Position numbers and translations under genes: made by a program. 64,000 nt of DNA, from contig JAJGOT010000038.1 in NCBI GenBank assembly GCA_022457155.1, forward strand, positions 186,001 to 250,000, in the 5' to 3' direction. A model generated the notes under the pieces. That model had not been told where the DNA came from. It ran no database searches and saw only the letters and a list, made by a program, of their open reading frames with translations. The stretch's first letter is position 1; every line of letters begins with the position of its first letter. This document shows positions 56,659-64,000 of this stretch, piece after piece. The stretch is from Cladopsammia gracilis. Its lineage: Eukaryota; Cnidaria; Anthozoa; Scleractinia; Dendrophylliidae.

Positions 56659-56830
56659 GTAGGGAACTGCTTCAGCAGATGATGCTTTGGTCAGTTTTGT
56701 GCAGCTATATATTGTTGCTGGAGTGAAAAAATTTGACCTACAACCCTTGTCACATTCAGTTGGGACACCTCACGCTCAAAACATATTCACCCTACAGTTG
56801 GCATCCTTCCCTCCCAATGTTGAATTTTGA
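56659..56830 (+). other. Possible exon, weak
   Basis: A pyrimidine-rich tract ending CACTTTGTAG precedes an open frame GTASADDALVSFVQLYIVAG, VKKFDLQP that runs to a TGA. No family recognised, and it flows into a tandem repeat, so this is only a possibility. Confidence 0.2.
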
Positions 56831-57085
56831 GGCTCTAAGATCACTAGATATCAAATCAACATTGAGAAGGGAGAGAGACCCACATGTATCCCAACAAATG
56901 TGGCGAGTAATCCTCGTCACGTTTAGTTGGGACACCTCACGCTCAAAACATATTCACCCTACAGTTGGCATCCTTCCATCCCAATGTTGAATTTTGCAGC
57001 TCTGAGATCACTAAATGTCAAACCAACATTGAGAAGGGAGAGAGACCCACTTATGTCCCAACAAATGTGGCGAGTATTGTAGATT
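56745..57085. repeat. 167-bp tandem duplication
   Basis: TTGGGACACCTCACGCTCAA through CAACAAATGTGGCGAGTA occurs twice (anchors at 56761 and 56928) with few differences. Confidence 0.9.
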
Positions 57086-57429
57086 ATCTTTTTATTGTTT
57101 TTAGTGTAAATTGTTGTTCCATTTCTTAGGAATGTATTTTCTGTAGCATTCTGGCATACATGTACATCTGTAGGCTTGATTATAAGCTGCTTGAGCCATC
57201 TTAGCAAGTGAGCCTGCCCTCTTCTCAGGGAGGAAAAAGTAGACACAAACTGTAACTGGAAGAAAACAAGTCTTAATAATTTTATTGTTACCTTGCTCTC
57301 CTTTTATATTTAAATTGTATATTTATGAAACTGTTTTTTTTTTAATATAGGGCCATAAACTTGAACTTGAACTTTTTCTACATATGTAGAATATGGCTTA
57401 TAGTATAAATTAAGTTATATCTTAAGATA

Positions 57430-57700
57430 TATTTTAGTTACGATTTCGTGAATACGGCCCCAGGCCTCTAAGATCTCCTCCGTTACGCTCACCTTAGGAT
57501 GATCATAAGATATCGTTCGTGAATAGCACTTAGGACATATCTTAGGAAGCTCCTAATTTTTCAATTAAGTAATTTCTTAAGATATATTTAAGGTAGGATT
57601 TCGTGAATACGGCCCCAGGCCTCTAAGATCTCCCCGTGGTAAGGATAAGGAATCACATGTGGCCGACCGTACATCCAAGAGACTTTACCAATTACTCAAT
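57430..57700. repeat. Two copies of the GAATACGGCCCC end, shared with 23.2 kb
   Basis: GATTTCGTGAATACGGCCCC and CAGGCCTCTAAGATCTCC occur at about 57441 and 57598. Between them lies GATCATAAGATATCGTTCGT, also present near 23185. It looks like a shortened relative of 22504-23360. Confidence 0.7.
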
Positions 57701-57719
57701 ATAGAGGGCAAAATTACAG

Positions 57720-57870
57720 AATGATTATTGGCTGACAAACAGGGCATTTTTCCTTAATTGAGAGCAAACTTACTCGCTGCTGATTGGTCGAGCATCAAAA
57801 TTTCTAACTCGCGATTGGTTGAGCGCGTCGTTCTCGTTGCATTCAGTTGGCTTGGCGGGATTTTGAAGAA
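57720..57870. repeat. Inverted partner of 48856-49100
   Basis: GATTGGTCGAGCATCAAAAT, GATTGGTTGAGCGCGTCG and GGCTTGGCGGGATTTTGAAG are complements of the 48.9-kb copy. Confidence 0.75.
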
Positions 57871-57989
57871 AATTATCAACGGAACGATGGCATGATTCGC
57901 CTGAGATTTTTCTATAAAAAAGGAATGGAATCGGAAAAAGAATTCTGTAGATGAATTACAGCATTTTACGCCAAACAGGAAGCGATTAA

Positions 57990-58183
57990 TGTAATTTCTG
58001 GCGTTTGAGTAACGTAGTCAACGAATTAGACAGACATTTATATTTCTACGGCACGGGTACAGCAGGGGCTGGGCACTATTGTTGTAGTGCATTGTGAGTA
58101 GCATAACTTCGTTATAAACGAAGTATCGCACGTGGTTAGTCATTCTAGGCCTGCAGCACTCGGCCTCAGTTGTTTTTAAAATT
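57990..58183. repeat. Repeat A1 of the split direct repeats
   Basis: It starts TGTAATTTCTGGCGTTTGAG and ends TTTTAAAATT. Roughly 16 differences from A2 over 194 bases and no gaps. It contains a lox-like palindrome. Confidence 0.9.
58103..58126. other. lox-like palindrome in A1
   Basis: ATAACTTCGTT and AACGAAGTAT are inverted arms around a 3-base ATA spacer, with one extra A in the left arm. The 24 bases are identical in A2. The resemblance to loxP arms (ATAACTTCGTATA) is striking but may be chance; a role as crossover site for the element's own recombinase is inference. Confidence 0.6.
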
Positions 58184-58203
58184 CACCTTCGTAACGATTA
58201 GAC

Positions 58204-58927
58204 ATGACGACTTTCAGCGAGGACGAGTCGACGTCGCTGAAATAGTTCAACAGTCGGTCCAAAAGAACAACCAGTCCTTGCAAGACACAATGAAGGAGAT
58301 GCTAAAAGAATCGTTGACCGAGATTAAGGGGTTGCAAACAGAGTCTGTCGACTCAAAAATCAAGGAAATCAAGAAACTCAAGCTCGACGAACCTCGTCAT
58401 TTCAAGAAAGAAGCAAACGAGGATCAATTCCGCTTTAACGCTAAGTTGAAGGATGTCATGGACGAGGCCAAATCCTCCGTCCGTTCTGAGCGTTTGCAGA
58501 AAATAAAGAGTCCCTGGAGAAGGGTGAGACTTTGCACAGAGAAAGACAAAAGCACATTCTTCTCGCCGATAAATCAGAATTTGGGTGGGCTGCTGTTCAT
58601 GAATACGAGAAGAACGTAATTGCAGACGATTCGGAAGACGAGAAAAAGATGTAAAAGGCGGAGGCGAGAGTCAAGGCCCATGCGAAGCAAACTTCAGGCA
58701 GATCCACCAAAATGGCCGTTTGAGCTGCCACCAGAAAAGATCCAGCCATTGGCGAGTTTAACTCGAAGCCGTTCAACGAGCTTATTCCGGCTGCAAGGCA
58801 GATAGCGAGATTGGATCCGCGCTACAAGACTCAAGTCAAGCCGGAATTTTGCTATCACTGCGGAAAGCCAGGTCACTGGAGGGCCCAATGCCCGACGGAG
58901 TTGCGAGGAGCTGGGAGTACCAGATGA
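58204..58927 (+). pseudogene. Gag-like protein with zinc knuckle
   Basis: ATG at 58204 opens MTTFSEDESTS, then a slip leads to VAEIVQQSVQKNNQSLQDTM, KEMLKESLTEIKG (coiled-coil-like), HFKKEANEDQFRFNAKLKDV. A second slip near 58508 separates the C-terminal part, which ends with a perfect CX2CX4HX4C knuckle, CYHCGKPGHWRAQC (58850-58891), and a TGA at 58925. About 235 residues if read through. Family role: RNA packaging. Confidence 0.8.
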
Positions 58928-61556
58928 TTAGCGGAGCAGAAATCACAGCAAGGTGTAGACAATTTCTTGTTCTCTGATTATTTTTTAGATTATGAGAATT
59001 CAGAAAATTTCCCTGATGAATGTACAGATTCATAAAATTTCCCTGATGAATGTACAGATTCATGCTTGCTGAAAATCCGCTCATCCCAACCTTATGAATT
59101 TGATTCTCAAACGAATTCGAAACCAATACTTTACGTTTGAGGTAGATTATCCAAACATGTTTCCGAATGGGAAAAAATCGGTGCCCCCGGATTCATTTTG
59201 TCTGTTATTCGTGAAAGGTACAAAATTCCCTTTGCTTCTTTTCCCCCTCCTACGATTATTGCTAACAATTCATCCGCTGTTCAGGAGATGCTTTTTGTAT
59301 CGGATGCCATTAATGAACTCCTGGATAATAAATGTGTGGAACCTCTTAACTTTGTTCCCGAGATAGTTAATCCCTTGTCTGTATCGGGACAATCGTCTGG
59401 AAAGAAGAGGTTAATTTTAGATTTGAGGCACATCAACATGTATGTTTACAAACAGAAATTTAAATGTGATGATTTGAAAGTAGCCCTGAAAGTTAGATCA
59501 CAGGGGTTTTCCTTATATCAATTTGATCTTAAATCAGCGTACCACCATGTTGAAATATTCCCAGATCATAGGAAGTTTCTGACCTTTGCATGGGACTTTG
59601 GAGACGGTATAATGCAATATTTTCAATTACAGTTTTGCCTTTCGGGTTATCGTCCGCCCCTTATTTATTCACTAAATTGTTCAAACCCTCAGTGAACGAA
59701 TGGAGGTGTAATGGGATCCCCATTGTTGTTTTTCTTGATGGTGGATTGGGCGGAGGCGCGAATAATATCACGGCTAAAATCAACAGTTTGAAAGTGCATA
59801 GTGATTTGTTTAAATTTGGTTTCTTAATTAACGAAGAGAAGTCCCAATGGGAACCCACACAGGTTATTACCTGCCTAGATGTTGTATTAGATACAAAGCA
59901 AGGCACCGTTTCGGTAACTATCCAGAGGATGACAAAACTTAAAGAGTCTCATCAATTCTATGGTTCAATGTAGGTTCCGTGAGGTTAATGCTAAAGATTT
60001 AGCTTCGTTAATAGGTTTGATGATTTTGTTAGCAGGTTACGTGGGGAATGTAACGCGGATTATGACTAGGTCATTGTAAGAGATCCTGAATAATGAGTAG
60101 TCATGGTACATGTATTTCAAAGTTAAACTAACGGACCTAGCAATGTAGAAGATTCTGTTCTGGATGCTCAATGCGCAATCTCTAAACGACGGACCAGCTT
60201 GGGCTACGGAGACCAAACCTACTAAGATAGTCTATTCTGATGCGTCCGATCGTGCATGGGGCTCCTTCGTACAGAGCGAGAGTAAGCCTTTTCAACAGAA
60301 TTGGTCGCCGGAGGAAAGTGCTAAGAGTTCTACTCGGAAGGAACTGAAAGCTGTTCAGTTAGCTTTGGAAAGTTTCGCTAACGAATTAACGGACAGCAGG
60401 TCGCTTGGTTCACTGATAATGCTAATGTTGTCACCATAGTTAAAGGGACACTGTCCTGGCTGAAATATCGTGTTGTCATGATTATGGCCAGGAGCTTGGT
60501 TTCAGCTTACTTTGTTACCTTGAAATTGGAAGAAACCATCGCTAAAAGCGATAGAAGCAAAGAAATTTGAACTAAACAAACAAAATAAAGGCTAAAAAGT
60601 CAAAATTTCACAGGGATGGCAAGTTTGATTTATTGACAGGCAGTCAATAAATCAAATTTCATGAACTGTAATCCCGCACCTGGTAATCCACTTCAATGCT
60701 TGCAATCCTGCACTTTATCTCCAAACTACTACTTTTGTTTTGCTCTATAGAATCATTTTATCGACTAAGTTGTATATTTGGTGGCATTTGGCGATAAAAC
60801 GTGGAATTAAGCTAAGCGAAATTTTGCTATTTCGGCGGGACAGTGGCCCTTTAACCTTGGCAGCGAAGTCAAAGATTTGCAGACTTTAGCATTGACTATA
60901 TTTATACGAAGTGTCTGTCTCTTAATATTTCCGTGGAGATGAAATGGATCCCTAGAGACACCAATGTAAATGCTGATTATTTGAGCAGATTTCGACAATT
61001 ATTCATTAAACGACGAAATTTTTGCAATGTTAGATTTTACGCGGGGACGCATTCAGTTGACAGGTTCGCATGTATCTGTAATGCTAAACTTGCTCGCTTT
61101 AATATTAGGTTCTATCAGCCTGGCGCTGAGGCAGTAGACGCCTTTACCCAAGATTGGGGGTTTGATAACAATTGGCTGGTACCGCCAGTTTGTTTAGTAG
61201 ATAAAGTCATTGCTCATCTGAGAGCATGCAAAGCAGCGGGTACGCTTGTTGTACCAATGTGGAAATCGTCTTATTTCTGGATCCTCTTGCGCACTGATGG
61301 TGTACACTGGAGCCCGTTTGTCCAAGATTGGTTATTGCTCCCACAGTCCGATCGCTTACTTGTGACAGGAAAAGCCCCAAACCGTTTATTTGGGACAAAA
61401 AAGTTTTCCTTCAGAGTTGTTGCTTTACGCGTTAATTTTCATGTCCCTGACAGGGCACGATTATCGGGCTTCTGTACAAAAGAAAGCGGAAGCTGTTTCA
61501 AATGTTCTGACAGTATTCAGGCCAAGTTTAAGGTCTTTGGAAATCCAATTCTGTAG
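58928..61556 (+). pseudogene. RT-RNase H polyprotein relic
   Basis: In one frame (with TAA in the first unit of a 30-base tandem duplication at 59004-59063, and a TGA at about 59138) it reads GRLSKHVSEWEKIGAP, FILSVIRERYKIPFASFPPP, KKRLILDLRHINMYVY and FSLYQFDLKSAYHHVEIFPD (first catalytic aspartate). After a slip near 59630: VLPFGLSSAPYLFTKLFKP and IPIVVFLDGGLGGG; family members have FLDDG, so the second catalytic aspartate is Gly (59740). RNase H follows: IVYSDASDRAWGSFV, SSTRKELKAVQLALESFA, then VAWFTDNANVVTI in another frame, EMKWIPRDTNVNADYLSRF after the insertion, and THSVDRFACICNAKLARFNI, typical of DIRS proteins. Clearly dead. Confidence 0.85.
60444..60850. mobile_element. TTAA-flanked MITE inserted in RNase H
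   Basis: AGGGACACTGTCC and GGACAGTGGCCCT are the ends, each bordered by TTAA (60440-60443, 60851-60854). Dropping the element and one TTAA restores the RNase H frame exactly at ..TIV-NLGSEVKDLQTL, so the border is certain. No coding capacity. Confidence 0.92.
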
Positions 61557-61869
61557 GCAAATGTACTGCCTTTGAGACCTCTATAGGCTGGATCTATGGT
61601 CATCCGGGTTTTTAATGAAGAGAGCTATACTGTTATGTCGTCAGTCAGTGACGATTGTGAATTAAATCGCATTCCTGTGCTCACGAGTTTTGCATTGTAT
61701 TGATTTTAAGGTTTGAGCTGTGGCAATAAAGAATGTTCTGAATTGTTTATACTTCGTGATTTGTATTGTGTTCAATACTTAGTTCTTTCATTTGGCGGAG
61801 TAAGGCGTCTTTTTTCTCACTCTTTTTTACAGTTTCTATTTTCTCTGTTTCCTTTTAGATGTATTCCAA
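61557..61869. other. Spacer between RNase H and recombinase
   Basis: AT-rich; TTTTCTCTGTTTCCTTTTAG at about 61838-61858 would make a fair splice acceptor for the recombinase frame, but no donor is evident. Confidence 0.35.
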
Positions 61870-62880
61870 CAGGGGATTTAGAAAGAATACATTTTGAGAA
61901 CCCTGAGTTGAGGGAGCTGAGAAGCAGATTACAGATCACAGTGCTTCTTCTTCTTCAAGAGCTCCTGGGACAGTGAACCTTTACACGCGTTCGTTCAACA
62001 GATGGAAAGACTTTCCATTGAGTCGGGAAGATTTTGATTATTTCCCAGCTGATCCTCTGCCAGTGGCAATTTTTTTGCAATTTCTAATTGAAAGAACCAA
62101 TTCTCACAGTTCGGTTGATGCCGCTTTTTATGCTATAAAATGGTTGATGCCGCTTTTTATGCTCTAAAATGGGCGCATGAATCTTCAGGTTTGAAATTCC
62201 CAACGGATAACGCCTTAGTGGTCAGGGTTAGAGAGGGAGCTAACAGAATCTTAGGTACAGAAAGGATAAACAGAAAGGAACCATCGCCGTTAGGAGTTCT
62301 TAAAGGTATTGTGGGCGGTGGCCTAGTGCTTAAAAATGTCTGTCTATTTTTGTTGTGTTTTACTGATTTCTTCAGATTTGACGAAGTTTGCAGAATCAGA
62401 AGAAATCGAATATCTGTTCACGAGGGTTTCATGAAAATTAAAACTGACAAAAGCAAAAATGACCAGCTAAGAGAAGGTAATGAGGTTTTGATCTCGGAAG
62501 CCGAGGGTTGGGCTTGCCCGGTTAAGATTCTCAACGAGTACTTGCCGAGAATGAATATTAGTCCATCCTCCAGCGAGCTTATATTTAGACAGCTCGTTAA
62601 AACTAAGGCATCACACAAGCTCGTTGATAGAGACAAGCTAATTTGTTACAGTACTTTTAGAGATCATCTTCGTACGACTTTGGGTAACTTCGTTCCGAAT
62701 CCTACCGTATATGGTACTCACTCTTTCAGGTCGGGAGGAGCATTAAAAGCTGCGAACAGTGATGTCAAAGAAAGAGCTTTTCAAAAGCACGGTCGCTGGA
62801 AATCAGTTTCAGCCAAAAACGGCTATGTTAAGGATGATAAATCTGTTAGGCTTTCTGTTTCCAAATCGTTGGGGCTTTAG
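61870..62880 (+). pseudogene. DIRS-type tyrosine recombinase, nearly intact
   Basis: The N-terminal arm reads SSSRAPGTVNLYTRSFNRWK, PLSREDFDYFPADPLPVAIF. A 29-base tandem duplication (units at 62114 and 62143, VDAAFYA.KW) then breaks the frame. The catalytic domain continues open to TAG: DFFRFDEVCRIRRNRI (box I arginine), ISEAEGWACPVKILNEYLP, YGTHSFRSGGAL (HxxR), FQKHGRWKS (H/W) and NGYVKDD (tyrosine). All catalytic residues are present. The enzyme would integrate the circular cDNA, plausibly at or using the A repeat palindromes. Removal of one duplication unit would be the only change needed to see an open frame from arm to end. Confidence 0.88.
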
Positions 62881-62960
62881 TGTGTACTTATTTTCCGCTA
62901 ATGAAAATAATTTAGTCTGACTCGTCAAGCCCTTTCTTTGTCTTCTAGGTTGTTTGTAAG

Positions 62961-63040
62961 TGCCGTTGGTGTCCGGCCAAAATGCATCAAAATAAACCTA
63001 TCGGAGCGTATAATGTCTGTTGTGTAGTGGAGTTGAAATA
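62961..63040. repeat. Repeat B1
   Basis: TGCCGTTGGTGTCCGGCC..AAATGCATCAAAATAAACCT up to GTAGTGGAGTTGAAATA; directly followed by A2. Confidence 0.9.
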
Positions 63041-63234
63041 TGTAATTTCTGGCGTTTGATTAACGTAGTCAACGAATTAGACAGAAATTGATATTTCTAC
63101 GGCACGAGAACAGCAGGGGCTGGGCACTAATGTTGTAGTGCATTGTGGGTAGCATAACTTCGTTATAAACGAAGTATCGCACGTGGTTAGTCATTCTAGG
63201 CCTACACCACTCGGCTTCAGCTGTTTTCAAAATT
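63041..63234. repeat. Repeat A2
   Basis: Gap-free partner of A1; contains the second lox-like palindrome. Confidence 0.9.
63154..63177. other. lox-like palindrome in A2
   Basis: Identical in all 24 bases to 58103-58126, although A1 and A2 differ elsewhere. Confidence 0.6.
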
Positions 63235-63542
63235 TGTATATTTATTTTTCTTATTTACCGTGTAAGAACTTCAGTGCATTTTGTACTGTATAGATGGCCT
63301 CGTAAGATGGGCTTAGAGTTTAAGCCATGGATCCTACCCAGATTTCCTGCCACATAATTTTTCCCCAAAGGGGTTTTTAGGTTAACAGGATTTTTTCTGG
63401 CCTTCGTTTAACTGCAGTTTTTTCTTTGTATGTCAGTTGTTGCTCAGCTCTGGTTCGTCATTAGCATTGTAGTATTTTCAATTTATGGGTTTTGACTACA
63501 CCGTTATAATTGTGCTCACATTATTGTAAATATGTTTGGACG

Positions 63543-63620
63543 TGCCGTTGGTGTCCGGCCGAAATGCATCAAAATAAACCTATTGGAGCATGTAATGTCT
63601 GTTGCGTAGTGGAGTTGCAA
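63543..63620. repeat. Repeat B2
   Basis: Partner of B1 at an offset of 582; ends near GTAGTGGAGTTGCAA, which would be the right end of the element. Confidence 0.85.
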
Positions 63621-63765
63621 TTTTGTGTTAAAACGTGGATTAATCAGGCGCCTGCAGGCCGGTTTGCGACGTTGAACACCTTGAAGACAAACGATAAAAG
63701 CCAGTTAAGTTCCATCACTTCACTGAATATATGCGGATTTTTACGGACCTAAACAAAAGAACTTT

Positions 63766-63964
63766 GACATATTTTCAGCTTCTGAAAACACTCGTGATAT
63801 TAATCCTAAATTTTACTTGGGCCCATACGATTACATATACAAAACAGCTCATGCAGATCGTTAAAATATAAAATGCAGCTTTGTTTTTCTCGGCGCTAGG
63901 GGTGAATATATTGAAACCTTTTGCAAGATTCTGATTATAATAATATGCCACATTTTGATATTAA
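63766..63964. repeat. Dispersed repeat shared with 23820-24020
   Basis: TTTTCAGCTTCTGAAAACAC, TTACTTGGGCCCATACGATT and AAAATGCAGCTTTG to TTTTGATATTAA match the earlier copy in the same orientation, lacking its palindromic left half. Confidence 0.8.
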
Positions 63965-64000
63965 CCCTCGGACGTACAAGAAGGGGTGGTTGCCACCCCC

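Larger units (their letters stand above)
57990..63620 (+). mobile_element. Tyrosine-recombinase retrotransposon, split-direct-repeat (PAT/Ngaro-like) layout
   Basis: The order is A1 (57990-58183), gag, RT-RNase H, YR, B1 (62961-63040), A2 (63041-63234), 308 bases, B2 (63543-63620). A1 and A2 are 194 bases each and align without gaps at an offset of 5051; B1 and B2 share about 80 bases. A1..B1-A2-B2 is the split-direct-repeat plan of PAT and Ngaro members of the DIRS order, thought to allow regeneration of full cDNA from a circle. All genes point right. Internal stops, frameshifts and a 407-base insertion make it non-autonomous now, though the repeats are well kept. Confidence 0.85.

Noticed and set aside
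59004..59063. Two CTGATGA copies in the RT ORF
   Set aside because: No following hairpin and GAAA; they are part of a 30-base coding duplication.

Overview
The window looks like a gene-poor, transposon-rich piece of a cnidarian genome, most likely a stony coral or sea anemone. This is inferred from the mix of repeat families and protein remnants, not from a database search. The sequence is AT-rich, has introns with ordinary GT/AG borders, and contains no bacterial operons. Nearly every coding stretch is a broken mobile-element gene. The few host-like pieces are three exons of an ABCG/White-type ABC transporter (41.8-43.3 kb), a tetratricopeptide-repeat remnant (26.4-27.2 kb) and perhaps a cysteine-rich CXC-domain gene relic (52.5-54.0 kb). 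One undamaged coding locus stands out: a two-exon tyrosine-recombinase (Crypton/DUF3504-like) gene on the minus strand at 28.0-29.45 kb.

Layout. 0-14 kb: minisatellite, MITE-like and foldback elements, a Penelope-like GIY-YIG fragment followed by a hammerhead-like motif, a tRNA-bearing MITE with 9-bp target duplications nested in a foldback element, a Harbinger (HARBI1) relic and two TTAA-flanked elements. 14-21.5 kb: Tx1/L1-type LINE pieces, a DIRS-type RNase H plus recombinase remnant on the minus strand, and a jockey-like LINE 3' end. 21.5-27.6 kb: a perfect 43-bp palindrome, a 750-bp TIR element, a second plus-strand hammerhead-like motif and the TPR relic. 28-35 kb: the Crypton-like gene and a DIRS-type element (gag and RT on the minus strand) between 175-bp direct repeats. 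37-41.4 kb: nested insertions, with the tRNA-MITE inside a dispersed 1.1-kb element that abuts a Tx1-type LINE, itself split by a G-rich element. 41.7-44.3 kb: ABCG exons with three MITEs in their introns and a pogo-like element carrying a 69-bp array just downstream. 45-52.4 kb: a LINE 3' end and three long minisatellite arrays (53, 51 and 19 bp units). 52.5-57.9 kb: the CXC-gene relic and several short tandem or dispersed repeats. 58-63.6 kb: an almost complete tyrosine-recombinase retrotransposon of the PAT/Ngaro (split direct repeat) layout, A1-gag-RT-RNaseH-YR-B1-A2-B2, with an identical 24-bp lox-like palindrome in both A repeats.

The best candidates for something unusual are: three hammerhead-like motifs whose core pair covaries (CG to UA) and whose stem III is a self-complementary tetranucleotide; the lox-like sites in the split direct repeats; and the tRNA-MITE family with 9-bp duplications at both copies. 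Translation starts are mostly unknowable here because most ORFs are fragments or exons.
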